DNA from: Agrostemma githago
Taxonomy: Eukaryota > Streptophyta > Magnoliopsida > Caryophyllales > Caryophyllaceae
Length of the DNA stretch: 64,000 bases
NCBI GenBank assembly: GCA_958450325.1
Contig: OY288250.1
Span: forward strand, 42,816,683 to 42,880,682
Reading direction: 5' to 3'
The notes beneath the pieces are model-generated. The model saw only the letters and a list, made by a program, of their open reading frames with translations. It had not been told where the DNA came from and did not search any database. The position numbers and the translations under genes were made by a program. Shown piece after piece: positions 10,333 to 23,380 of the stretch. Position 1 is the first letter of the stretch. Each line of letters opens with the position of its first letter.

Positions 10333-13300
10333 ATTTGGCGACTCTGCTGGGGATCAACTAATGTGTCACTTACCATCGGCATCCTCAGGGTGAGACTCGA
10401 AAAGAAATCGTTTGAATAGTAATGTACACGTTTTAGTTCAATGGTTCATGCATAACCCTATTTTTTCCCGGGCCGGTTACTTGTGACCGACGTCCCACTA
10501 TACCACGGTGCATTCCTAAATGGGTGCACTAAAGACTTCGATGGCTGAACTCGCATGGGTTTTACGGCAGGTTCTAAGACCAACTCGGCTTAGGAAGACC
10601 GTCCTGATTTGCGAGAAAGCTATCGTCGTTGGTATAGACCCTATTCGACCGACCGAGACTTAGATTAAGAGCATACATGGTGTCATTATACTGTTTCCAT
10701 GACTACGTGCTACTTGATTTACTTGTTTTCATTTTCAAAAACCATCGTTTTCAAAAATTTGCATCCTTTTCAAACCTATCCATTTTTCAAAACCCGGAAA
10801 GCTACCGAATTTAGGACTTATGATTTTCACTCAAAATAGCCTATTTTTTTTAGCCAGTATGCTGTCCAAACCTTTTCAAAATTTTGAAATCTCGGCCCGG
10901 TAACATTTTTTTTTCTTTTCGATTTTCAAAAAATATCGGGCCATCCTATCCGACTTTGTTCGGTTTTCAAATCCAAATTCTTCCTTCAAAGCTTTCTTCT
11001 TCTTAGGACTTCCTGTATTTAGCAGTGTCGGGTCTTGTCATAAGTTGTTAGAGTCTATAGCGTCGAAGCTCCGTCGATCTTACATCACGAGATTCTACCC
11101 CATCCAAGTCCGCCTTATTTGTCGAGGCACGGCCCACCTGCGTAGGACGAACTCCTACAAAGGGAAGCCCGTTTACACTTTCAAGTCCAAAGCCTAGGGA
11201 TACACACATGGATCTTCCTTCGAACGGGACTAGGCCTACTTTGCCAAAATCCTAAGGAAAACCCACCGTCCACGAGTCACCCGTCTAGGTGTCTTTTCCG
11301 GGTCATTTCCCTGTCAGGCTTTTTCCGCACTCGGGGGCTATTCTTCAGCAGAGCGATCAGTCACGGTTGCTATAAGGGTCATGTCTTACACGTGTCTCAC
11401 CTACCCCACTTTTGATTCACTTAGATGTCGCACCATCTGAGTCCTAACAGAGTCTTGAGTCTCACTTGGGGGCTGTCCTTCACCCGAGCAGTCGACCATG
11501 GTCACCTTAAGGGGTACCCTATGTTCATCCTACACCGGCGTCCTTACGACGCCTTCTCCGAGTCGAACCTATGCTATGAACACTCGAGTCACCTAGGGTT
11601 AGGTCACCACGGTTGGGCCGAGCATGCGACACTGTCAAAGACGGTCGCCCCATTTTCGGACACATCCTTATGCAGCTCCAGTCTAATTCGCGGCCGTTAC
11701 TTTGTCTAGGTCAACGTCCGAGTATCCCAGTCCAAGAGTCTTAGTCATTCCCGTCACCCCGGGCCATGTCTAGTTTGACTCCCTCTCTTGGATTTGCGCA
11801 AAGCCGAGTTTAGGCGAGTCGTGGCACCTGTCGAAGACCTTACCAAAAAAAAAACAACCAACCGAGCATCCGAGTCCGGATTTGACTCGAGTCTAAGTCC
11901 GAGTCCGAGTCTAGGATACCCTACATCCTAATGTCCAAGTCAGAGTCAGAGTCAGTTGTATTTTGTCCTCTTTTCAAAATTCAATAAAATCGGCTGTTCT
12001 ATTTTCTCATATATGCTTTCCTTATGTATTTCCGAGAACATGATGAATATCGTCATACACTGTGAGCACATGCACGTGACTATTATAGGCCCATCTATAA
12101 CGACTGCAGGAAACTGAACTCGTGTTTTCCGTTACCTGTTCCATGTCTGACATAGAAAGCCACATAACCACCCTTAGCAGGAGCGGTATCGAATCCTAGG
12201 ACAAATCTAGGTAGTCTCCTAGTTTGTGTTCAAGACGTGAGGCAAGCCCATTTCCCACCATAAACACCCATCCAATAAGACTAGCCAGTCCCTACCTTAG
12301 GTGTTAGTCTGACCGACAAAAAAAAAGCTGGACAAAAAAATCAAAACTCCAAGAGAAAAAGCAAAAGGCCAAAACAAAAAAGCTGGCCATGATAAAAAAG
12401 AATTGTCAACATCCCTCGACCAGACACGGTCAACTCAAATGAAGAATCCCACGACCGGGGCTAAGAGGTCAACCCAAAGAATTCAAAAATCCATGACCGT
12501 AGTTAACGATCAACTCAAGTGAAATGGTCAATTCAAAAATTATCATTACCCATACCATCAAATAAGGGAGAGACAGTCAAGCTGGTCTGCTAACACCACA
12601 TCTAGCCTTCCCACATTACAACCCTCAAGACCTTCTCGAGACCTAGGCTAGAGACAGCCCAGAATTTTGAGGATTCAAGCTCCATAGGATACACCCTAAC
12701 CTTTAGGGCCAGACATGGAAACCAGATCCCGCATTATCAACCTGCCCAATCGAAGTCCGAGTCATTTTTACTCGACTTCCCCCTTTCCTACCACATCGCA
12801 ATACCTTACCCTCGAAGCCTTAGCTCCACAAAATTGAGCTCCAGATTTCGAATCATCAAAGCCACTTACGACCTAGCACCACATTTCCAAAAACATCTAA
12901 ACCAGTTACCAACCCCAAACACGGGAATTCAACTTGCGGTCGGCATAGAACATGCCCAAATAGTTCACACCACCTCTGGGGGCTACCCCGGAGAACGCTC
13001 ACAATCACAGGATCAACATCCTAACTATTCTAGCCCTTTGATCAAGACATCATTGGGAATGCACCTAGCCTACACCATTGCTACGGCTAGTTACACACAA
13101 AGCCCTAAAAAACTAGGCACCATAATATATTTTTCAGTCACTGAACTACGGCATGGTTTGATTTCACTATGCGTGAATACGTAGGCAGCCTTTCAACAGA
13201 GGCACAACCACCCACATTGACACTCATTCAAAAAGCATCATCATTCCGGTCACGACACTGTCATGTTCTCAACAGTTAGCTTTGTCATTCTGGGGGCTTC

Positions 13301-14515
13301 TCTTAGGCAGAAGTTTTCCTTCCACTCACAAAAATCCAAATAGTCTTCAAACACTAGCTTCCTTTCTATAGAGTGTCCTAGTACTCGGCTCAGTTGAAGA
13401 CGAGAGTTTGTCAGGGACTCGAAGCAACACCTACTTTGGGAATTACCCTAAAAATCCAAAAGAACACCAGTTTACAGCATTGCTACTACAAAGCCCTGTC
13501 ATGCAGAAACAGTCTCATAACATATCTTTCCCATTTCGAGGATTCGACCATGTTGCCACTCGCCTAGGCTACGGAATAACACAACTTTAGAGTCTTGTCA
13601 TCTTAGGTGGCCCATCCCCTACCGAGTCACGGTCCAACCCTTAGAGAGTCCAGTCGTGTCTGTCAACTCGTCCTCTCGCGTCCAGAGTCGAGTCTGTCGG
13701 TATATCTCTCTCTTCAAATTCTCATTTTAAAATTTGCAAAACTTAGCCATTTGAAAAAATCATTTTCCTAGTCACCACGGGAATAGAAATTTTTATCATA
13801 CTCCCTACTTCATCTAAGGCATACAGGCCTAACCAGAGGATTTTAGGAATCCGTGTCAGAATCTGATCAGGAATCAAGTCATCACAAGCATTCTTATTTC
13901 CAAAAAATTTTTAAATTTTTTTTTTAGCATTTTCTTTCCAAAAATCAATCAAAAATCATTTCTTCCCCAGCGTGAGTCGGTGTTTTGCCTAAATATTACA
14001 TGCAATTTGTTATGCACATACAGGTGCATCCAAGACTCCCGAAGAATTCTCAAAAACTCCCCAGTGGAAGGATCAAGCAACATTTCTACTAAAGACGGGA
14101 TGTATCTGTAAGCGGATACACCCAGAGCTTACAAGGCAAGCTCCCACGCAATCCCAAGACGGGATCTATCTGTAAGCAGATACACCCAGAGCTTACAAGG
14201 CAAGCTCCCACGCAATCCCAAGACGGGATATATCTGTAAGCAGGTACACCCAGAGCTTACAAGGCAAGTTCCCACACAATTTCAAGACGGGATATGTCTG
14301 TAAACAGACACACCCAAGACTTATCAGGCAAAGTCCCTGCGACATTATTAACATCTACCCAGGTATGATTTCTATCTTATGGCTAGCGAGCTCTTCACGC
14401 AATTCTAATGGACTATAAACGACCCTATCGAAAGTCTGCCATGTTTTAATTCTCGATTGGCCTGGTAGCTACTCTGACTTTCGCCTTGTCCAAGCCTCAG
14501 TCAGAGTGGGGGCTC
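10333..14515 (+). mobile_element. Array interior 2 (non-coding, ~4.18 kb)
   Basis: Primer site at 10336-10353, polypurine tract at 14504-14515. Differs from interior 1 at only a handful of positions that I noticed. The same GGGGGCT runs, A-rich segment and four 64-bp repeats (14094-14348) are present. No coding capacity for retroelement proteins. Confidence 0.9.
14094..14348 (+). repeat. 64-bp tandem repeat, 4 copies (interior 2)
   Basis: Four copies of the GACGGGAT-beginning repeat, essentially those of interior 1. Copy 1 carries one change in the hairpin (GTAAGCGGATAC), which turns one A-U pair into a G-U wobble in RNA. Confidence 0.9.
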
Positions 14516-16775
14516 TGTAGACACCCACATTTTGACCGCCAGGTGTCTATAGTAGTTCCCGCCAAACACCCGATGATGATCGGACGCAAACATGCTTTAA
14601 TGGACTCGGATATGGGCTCGAAATCATGGACATTTGTTTTAGGCTTATTACGGAGTACAAATATTACAAAACCGACCTCAAATCCATGCCCAGTGGGTCG
14701 TTTCGAGTCAAATAAGACTAATTTGGGTCGATTCCGACACCAGGGGTAAAACCGTCTTTTAGCGACCGAGTCAAAACCCGGTCAAAAATATTCTCGAAAC
14801 ACGCGAGTCAGCCGTGACACCTCACGTGGCTGATTCGGTCTCCAATACCACGAAAAATCAGCTTCAAAAATATTAAACAAATCCGTTTAAGGATAGAATT
14901 CGATCTCAAGTAGGAATTCTATCCGAAAACTGAATCAGATACCGACCGAGCGCCAAATACTCGGCCGAACCCCCCGCCCCCCATTCAACCGAGATTTCCT
15001 TGCTTCCTCCCCAAGCAACGGACTTCTCGTTCTTTTCAACTTCTTACATTTCCTATCCAAACCGGTATTTCTTGTTATCCAAGCAAGATACCTTTCCTAA
15101 ACCTCTGCGCCTATAAATAGGACCCTCCATTCAACATTGAAAGACACAGTTGTTAGTCATACACATACATCCACGACATCTAGCAAAAATAATCTCGACA
15201 TACATCCGAAAGACCACCGAAATACTGTCAAAATACCGACGAACCCGACCCCACCATCCGGCCGAATCCGTCACCTCACCCATAAAAAAACGCACCATCC
15301 TAAACTCATCCACATCATCTCGACGCTCTCATGCCTAAGCCACTGTCCGACGAGCTCTATACCGAGAAAGCAAAGCATGTAGGTTGAGGGTGTCAATCAA
15401 ACCCGACTCTTTTCCTTTTCTCTTCCTTCTCCACGTTTTTTTATCTCTTTTCGCTCGTGTCGTCGGTCGTATTTTAATTTGGGTCGTTCATCGCATATTT
15501 TTCATTATTTCTAATAATCGATACTACAAAAAAAACTATTTTTACGTATAACGTTCTTAAAATACGATATCGATTCTCTAATCGAATATCGTATCTAACA
15601 AGAACTAAATTAATTAATTCTCGTCGATGCTAATAAAATCGTTACATCTTTTTAAACAAAATTCGATGACTTTAAACGCGGAGAGAATTAACATCTTTTT
15701 CGTTCAAATTCTTTTTTTTCACTTTTTCATTCAAAACAAACTTTTTTCAAAACCTTTTCTAAAATCATTCCGGCTATTCGATATCGATTTCATAATCAAA
15801 TATCGAATACGACGAATATCGAAAATATGAATCGGGTATAAATTAATTCATATTTGTACGCGATTTATAAAAATTAACGATTTTCGACAAAATAAAAAAA
15901 GCGGACAGACCCCCACGCGAGTCGCGCGCCTGTCAGGCGACTCGCGCGGTGGCCGGTTTCACCGAGTCCCTTTTTCTTCGTTTCCTCGCTCTTCTATTTT
16001 TTTATTCTTTTCGAATCTTACATAAAAATCGACTTTCGCGACATATTTCGATAAATATTTTTTCGACCTCGGTCAACACGTGCTAATCCATCACGTGTCA
16101 TAAACCTTTTTCAAAATCATGCATATTATTGTATTTACATCTTTATTCAATTTATCAAACGTTACTAACTCGTTTTCTCGTGTTTGTAGCAATTTATTTC
16201 TTTCTATTGTTTTATTAGACTAAAACAAATCCTCACATGCTAAAATAACTTTGACGTTATTAGTTTAACATGCATTAAACGACTTATCAACCCATTTATT
16301 TATTTTTCTCACATGCTTAGGAAAATAATGTTTGCATATCATTCAACCGTCGAACTAACCCGTGTACACCAAAAACGAACAATATCTTAGTAAAGGCCTC
16401 TAAGTGCGGGCGGGGTTGGGTGTTCTTAGTGAACTTTCCAACACGTACCCTCACCCCTTACTCAGAACCATGGTTTCCGGATGTCCGAATCCATTGGCAA
16501 CGAGAGTCATTCAATACACGGTATCCGATAATGTCGGTATCGGTATCGTAATGCAAAGGGACGAGCCCAATAAAGTCTGACATCGAAAATGGGCCGTATT
16601 TTGTATACGGCCCACTACGACATAGAGTGGGCTCGAATGGTTCCGAATAACCACAAAATTCGGTGGCGACTCCTACTTCGATTTAAATTTCAATTTGACC
16701 ATCTCATATGGAGATTCATTCGCCTCCCCAAACCCGCGCTTGGCCGCGTCGGGGTGGACCTATGTCATGTCCACA
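14516..16775 (+). repeat. Array LTR3
   Basis: 2260 bp, same length as LTR2 and nearly identical to it. TATAAATA at 15112-15119; GC hairpin at 15916-15946. Just past its end the sequence switches from interior-1/2-like to interior-4-like variants (for example CAACTGATGTG), marking a likely exchange junction. Confidence 0.92.
15112..15119 (+). promoter_or_regulatory. TATA box of array LTR3
   Basis: TATAAATA in the conserved context CGCCTATAAATAGGACCC. Confidence 0.75.
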
Positions 16776-17887
16776 ATTTGGCGACTCTGCTGGGGATCAA
16801 CTGATGTGTCACTTACCATCGGCATCCTCAGGGTGAGACTCGAAAAGATATCGTTCGAATAGTAATGTACACGTTTTAGTTCAATGGTTCATGCATAACC
16901 CAATTTTTTCTCGGGCCGGTTACTTGTGACCGACGTCCCACTATACCACGGTGCATTCCTAAATTGGTGCACTAAAGACTTCGATGGCGGAACTCGCATG
17001 GGTTTTACGGCAGGTTCAAAGACCAACTCGGCTTAGGAAGACCGTCCTGATTTGCGAGAAAGCTATCGTCGTTGGTATAGACCCTATTCGACCGACCGAG
17101 ACTTAGATTAAGAGCATTCATGGTGTCATTATACTGTTTCCATGACTACGTGCTACTTGATTTACTTGTTTTCATTTTCAAAAACCATCGTTTTCAAAAA
17201 TTTGCATCCTTTTCAAACCTATCCATTTTTCAAAACCCAGAAAGCTACCGAATTTAGGACTTATGATTTTGACTCAAAATAGCCTATTTTTTTAGCCAGT
17301 ATGCTGTCGAAACCTTTTCAAAATTTCGAAATCTCGGCCCGGTAACATTTTTTTTTCTTTTCGATTTTCAAAAAATATCGGGCCATCCTATCCGACTTTG
17401 TTTGGTTTTCAAATCCAAATTCTTCCTTCAAAGCTTTCTTCTTAGGACTTCCCGTATTTAGCAGTGTCGGGTCTTGTCATAAGTTGTTAGAGTCTATAGC
17501 GTCGAAGCTCCGTCGATCTTACATCACGAGATTCTACCCCATCCAAGTCCGCCTTATTTGTCGAGGCACGGCCCACCTGCGTAGGACGAACTCCTACAAA
17601 GGGAAGCCCATTTACACTTTCAAGTCCAAAGCCTAGGGATACTCACATGGATCTTCCTTCGAACGGGACTAGGCCCACTTTGCCAAAATCCTAAGGAAAA
17701 CCCACCGTCCACGAGTCACCCGTCTAGGTGTCTTTTCCGGGTCATTTCCCTGTCAGGCTTTTTCCGCACTCGGGGGCTATTCTTCAGCAGAGCAATCAGT
17801 CACGGTTGCTGTAAGGGTCATGTCTTACACGTGTCTCACCTACCCCACTTTTGAGTCACTTAGATGTCGCACCATCTGAGTCCTAAC

Positions 17888-19731
17888 TGTAATACCCGTA
17901 ATTTGTATAGAAGTCAAACCCGAGTCAAGTCAGGTAAATTCGAGCTTTCCATTTTATGTATATGTCAAACCAAACCCATTCCGGAACCCAACTTACGACC
18001 CTCGATATAATATAATAATAATAATAATAGTAACAGCAATGTAACAGTGATAATATATAATGTTGATAATATAATAATAATATAATGATATAATAATATA
18101 ATAATAACAATTATATAAGCAAGTGGGTGCAACCTAATAACCTCCATCTTTGGGTTCTTACGAAGCCTCCATCTCCATGATTCCTTCTTCCCTTTTAATT
18201 CTTTCGGTCAACCACTTCACCACCATTACCATTCGCTTTGTTGGTTGCCGCTTATTATCCGCCACCGTCGCCACATGGTTTCTGGTCGTGCCTAACACCG
18301 TGGACTCAGCCCTAGGTTTGCCCCATCGTCTTTTCTGTTTTAGTATCTTTATCGAGTTTTAATGTCGAAATAGTGTTAATATATAGGGAATTGTTTATGG
18401 TCGGGGTTGTGTTGTTGCCGTAATTGCGTGGTTGTCACTGTCATTGTGTTGCTTCCCTGTGTCGTGTTATTACTGCCCTCGTATGGTTGCCATTGGCGTA
18501 AGGCTGTTGCTTCGTGTCATCCTCGGATGATTGCTGTTGTCCGAGTTTTTGCTATGGTGGTATTGTTGCGGTTGTCGTGTTGTTGTTGTCAGGATATAGC
18601 GACGGTTTAGGGTGTTTTTGGGGTCGAGAGCATGGAGTCGGGAACGACACGTATCACGACCAGGCTTTGGGGTCGGCAAGATACGGTGTCGCGGCCTCAA
18701 CATTGGGCCGCCACAACTCACGGTCAATATAACTTGGTTCGGTCGGTCTTATTTTATAATCTAATTAGGTCGGGCGTGTCTCATTTTATAATTCAGTTAG
18801 GTCATGTCGGTCACTTTGTAATTTAGATGGGTCAATATCGGTTCCATTTTATAATTTAGTTAAACTGTATAAATGTTATTTTATAATTTAGTTACGTTAG
18901 GAACGATATTAATTTAAATATATATAATATTTTATTAGGATCGGACTTCGTAGAATCTCCGTACTGAATTGTACTACTGACGCGGTGGTGACATACTAAT
19001 TAGGTAAGGTTATCCTTACTCAGTTTACGTTGTATGTATGCATTTTGTATGATATGTAATGATATAATGGTTATATTGAGATTGCGGCTGTGTGCCTATT
19101 GAGATTTCGGCTGTGTGCCTATTGATATTGCGGCTGTGTGCCGATTGAGAGAAGCTAGCTAGGACTAGCTAGGCCTGGTTGATCTCGGGACCTTCCCTGA
19201 TGTTTCCTCCTAGGAGAGCTTAGGAGGGGTGTGCACACTCGGACTGACGGGGCGTGACTGCGGTCGCGATAGATAATAGGAATGATGATGATGATGATGA
19301 TGATGATATTGATACTGATGTTTGTGATGTTGGTTGTACTAATGTTATTTAATGTTATCGTTAACTGACCTGGTGTGTATGTCTGACGTGTCTGTGATGA
19401 TCCGATTGATATTTCCGATCAAGTGGAGAGCAGTCTATAATGCAGGTTATGTACATCGTGATGTGTTTGGATGCTGGGATGCATGTACGGGGTTGGGGTG
19501 AACGCGACTTGAGTCCAGAAGTAGCACGGGTGAATGTGTAGGCATTCTCGTTTTTAAATAATGTGTAGCTTCCGCTGTAGTAGTTAATGAGTTGTAATAT
19601 TTATAATATATGACTGGTTTGGCATTCCGTATTGTATTGTAATGAGCTACTACCTCGGGAAACCGAGATGGTAACACCTTTATTTACTCGGGATGTCTTG
19701 ATAAGGCTCCTGGGTAAATGGGGGTGTTACA
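17888..19731 (+). repeat. 5' LTR of the chromovirus-like element
   Basis: About 1844 bp. It contains a TAA/TAATA-rich microsatellite (about 18005-18115), a threefold repeat of a ~23-bp unit with GCGGCTGTGTGCC (about 19079-19150) and an ATG/GAT trinucleotide run near 19280-19305. Only its last 555 bp (19177-19731) have a partner in the 3' LTR. Confidence 0.75.
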
Positions 19732-19734
19732 AAG

Positions 19735-19746
19735 TGGTATCAGAGC
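19735..19746 (+). other. Primer-binding site, initiator tRNA-Met
   Basis: TGGTATCAGAGC, complementary to the 3' end of plant initiator tRNA-Met, 3 nt after the 5' LTR end. It fixes the LTR border and the plus-strand orientation. Confidence 0.85.
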
Positions 19747-21535
19747 GAACGATCTTGGAGCCTAAAATAAATGAACCTAGGAAAATAAAATGAACCTCGG
19801 TGATGGACCATTAGGAGCCCCTCTAAAACTCGGTTGAGGAGACGTCCTCATACCAACCCCGGCCCTCTTGGTCTTGACCCGGTAACAGCGTGTGAGAAAT
19901 GAGATTGGGTACAATAGGTGGGATACGCTGTGATGCTATGAATGTTTTGTGATGGCTGCTTGTGATAACTGATTGCACTGTTTGATTCATGTGATCTGAT
20001 GTTTTCAGCAACATAAGACAATGTGTGTATAGTACGTAGTTATCGTATTAGCATGGTATTGTGGTTGGTACGATGCCATATGAGCTATATCTTAAAGTAC
20101 GTAAGGTCGAATTAGGATTCGATCATCCTTGTGGGAGAAAGTTCATAGCTAGGTTGGTAATAATGTTAGACACAGTGTCACGATGTTTGTACGTAGGAAA
20201 GTCGTATTGGTGGCAAGCTGTATCCGTCTCGCCGATGTAGTTTACTAGTGCGGTTTTCATGTTACTTGGATGAGGTTGACCACTGGTGATGGTTTGGATA
20301 TCGTAGTATCTTATTGGTTAATAACTTACGTGGTTTAAGTGTGAGTTAATATGAATGTTTGTCAAAAGTACAGGGATAATTGTGCTCCGTTTCGTGTAGT
20401 ATATGCTTTCATATCGATATAACGTACTAGCTCCCTTCACTTTACCTAATGAGGATTTATAGTTGAAGTGTAATGGGTCGTAATGTGTTCATAAAGTTTG
20501 TTATATGCTAATAAAGTACGAGTAATGAAAACGATGGTTAGACAATACGTAAATATTTGGAATTTTCTTTGAGCTAATGTGTCCTTGTTTCATGCCTTTA
20601 CTTCATATTTGAGTTTCATTTCGAGTTTATATATGTGCTCTCTTGTCAATATGGTATTTATTGAGTCGTTACTGTCTTCTGGAGTTCTGTTTTGATGGCC
20701 TAAACAAACAGTTAGGTTAAACATGTCGAGATAATGTCAAAACAATGTACCGCAGCTTCGTTAACATGAACAATATGTTTACCGAATTGTTTCACATGTT
20801 TAGAGTGCCTATACAAAAGTTTGGAAATATACTCATGCTTATTTTAAGACTAGTTCACTATAAAATTTTGTGATTTAATTCCAAGTTCTTCAGTATGAAT
20901 AAATTAATTGTGAACATGGGTAATACGTGTATATATGTGAAATTGCTCATAGTCAAGTTTCTCATTATAAACCTTACGTAGAGATTGAATCATCTTTTGG
21001 AACTTTTACTATGTCGCTTTGAAGAGTCTGTATAATGATGGAGCTTGATTTTGCTCACTTTGAAGAGTTTGTATATTGAAACTCATTTTATCAAGTGAAA
21101 CTTTTTTTTTTCATCAAATTATGTCGGTTCATGAAAATGAGTTTGAAAATCACTGTCTCGTTTATAATCTGAAAGTGATTTGAACTTGAAAGTCCTATAT
21201 TACTGTCTTGAGAATATGAGCTCGTTGGTTCTACACTATCTTTAATTATAACGATTTAACTATGATTTTTCACCATGACTGCAATGTTATGAAAATGTGT
21301 TTAAAGTCACTAAAATGATCATTGTCTTACCTTGATCAAGTGGATGCGCTAAGTTAAACGTGTGTACCTTATTGTATGATATAATGGAGTCAAACATATA
21401 TGGTAAAGTCGAGTCACGAGATGCCATGTTGGTGCATGTTGCATAATTGTTTTAACGTGGACCTTGCAGACCAGATGTGTTAATGTCAAATAAATTTGTC
21501 ATGGTCATAAGTCGCTTATGTGATAAGTCGCTTAT
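19747..21535. other. Non-coding interior of the chromovirus-like element
   Basis: AT-rich DNA with no frame above about 60 codons and no gag/pol motif. It meets the truncated 3' LTR at 21535/21536, so a deletion, or an atypical non-autonomous structure, removed the 3' part of the interior and the first ~1.3 kb of the 3' LTR. Confidence 0.6.
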
Positions 21536-22084
21536 GGTTGATCTCGGGACCTTCCCTGATGTTTCCTCCTAGGAGAGCTTAGGAGTGGTGTGCACACTCG
21601 GACTGACGGGGCGTGACTGCGGTCGCGATAGATAATAGGAATGATGATGATGATGATGATATTGATACTGATGTTTGTGATGTTGGTTGTTCTAATGTTA
21701 TTTAATGTTATCGTTAACTGACCTGGTGTGTATGTCTGACGTGTCTGTGATGATCCGATTGATATTTCCGATCAATTGGGGAGCAGTCTATAATGCAGGT
21801 TATGTATATCGTGATGTGTTTGGATGCTGGGATGCATGTGCGGGGTTGGGGTGAACGCGACATGAGTCCAGAAGTAGCACGGTTGAATGTGTAGGCATTC
21901 CGGTTTTTAAATAATGCGTAGCTTCCGCTGTAGTAGTTAATGAGTTGTAATGTTTATAATATATGACTGGTTTGGCATTCCGTATTGTATTGTAATGAGC
22001 TACTACCTCGGGAAACCGAGATGGTAACACCTTTATTTACTCGGGATGTCTTGATAAGGCTCCTGGGTAATTGGGGGTGTTACA
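21536..22084 (+). repeat. Truncated 3' LTR of the chromovirus-like element
   Basis: Matches 19177-19731 with few changes, including a shorter trinucleotide run. Ends GGGTGTTACA and abuts the CTAAC duplication. The U3 half is missing. Confidence 0.8.
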
Positions 22085-23380
22085 CTAACAGAGTCTTGAG
22101 TCTCACTTGGGGGCTGTCCTTCACCCAAGCAGTCGACCATGGTCACCTTAAGGGGTACCCTATGTTCATCCTACACCGGCGTCCTTACGATGCCTTCTCC
22201 GAGTCGAACCTATGCTACGAACACTCGAGTCACCTAGGGTTAGGTCACCACGGTTGGGCCGAGCACTCGACACGGTCAAACACGGTCGCCCCATTTTCGG
22301 ACACATCCTTATGCAGCTCGAGTCTAATTCGCGGCCGTTACTTTGTCTAGGTCAACGTCCGAGTATCCCAGTCCAAGAGTCTTAGTCATTCCCGTCACCC
22401 CGGGCCATGTCTAGTTTGACTCCCTCTCTTGCATTTGCGCAAAGCCGAGTTTAGGCGAGTCGTGGCACCTGGCGAAGACCTTACCAAAAAAAAAACAACC
22501 AACCGAGCATCCGAGTCCGGATTTGACTCGAGTCTAAGTCCGAGTCCGAGTCTAGGATACCGTACATCCTAATGTCCAAGTCAGAGTCAGAGTCAGTTGT
22601 ATTTTGTTCTCTTTTCAAAATTCAATAAAATCGGCTGTTCTATTTTCTCATATATGCTTTCCTTATGTATTTCCGAGAACATGATGAATACCGTCATACA
22701 CTGTGAGCACATGCACGTGACTATTATAGGCCCATCTATAACGACTGCAGGAAACTGAACTCGTGTTTTCCTTTACCTGTTCCATGTCTGACATAGAAAG
22801 CCACATAACCACCCTTAGCAGGAGCGGTTTATCGAATCCTAGGACAAATCTAGGTAGTCTCCTAGTTTGGGTTCAAGACGGGAGGTAAGCCCATTTCCCA
22901 CCATAAACACCCATCCAATAAGACTAGCCAGACCCTACCTTAGGTGTTAGTCTGACCGACAAAAAAAAAGCTGGACAAAAAAATCAAAAGTCCAAGAGAA
23001 AAAGCAAAAGGCCAAAACAAAAAAGTTGGCCATGATCAAAAAGAATTGTCAACATCCCTCGACCAGACACGGTCAACTCAAATGAAGAATCCCACGACCG
23101 GGGCTAAGAGGTCAACCCAAAGAATTCAAAAACCCATGACCGTAGTTAACGACCAACTCAAGTGAAACGGTCAATTAAAAAATTATCATTACCCGTACCA
23201 TCAAATAAGGGAGAGACAGTCAAGCTGGTCAGCTAACACCACATCTAGCCTTCCCACATTACAACCCTCAAGACCTTCTCGAGACCTAGGCTAGAGACAG
23301 CCCAGAATTTTGAGGATTCAAGCTCCATAGGATACACCCTAACCTTTAGGGCCAGACATGGAAACCAGATCCCGCATTAT

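Larger units (their letters stand above)
17888..22084 (+). mobile_element. Deleted chromovirus-like (Tekay/Del-type) LTR element
   Basis: Starts TGTAATACCC and ends GGGTGTTACA, flanked by CTAAC at 17883-17887 and 22085-22089. A full 5' LTR (17888-19731) is followed 3 nt later by TGGTATCAGAGC (19735-19746), the primer site for initiator tRNA-Met. The 3' LTR keeps only its last ~549 bp (21536-22084). The 1.8 kb between is AT-rich and has no recognisable gag or pol. The terminal sequences and primer site are those of Tekay/Del-like chromoviruses by family knowledge; without a coding domain the lineage stays tentative. Confidence 0.8.

Noticed and set aside
17883..17887. Same CTAAC duplication at the array (681) and the chromovirus-like element (17883), suggesting a shared event
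   Set aside because: The right-hand partners are at different places (42993, 22085) and each explains its own insertion; a repeated 5-mer is expected by chance.
18407..18732. Overlapping Cys/Val-rich frames on both strands inside the chromovirus-like 5' LTR
   Set aside because: They lie within an LTR, overlap each other in opposite directions and have no domain.
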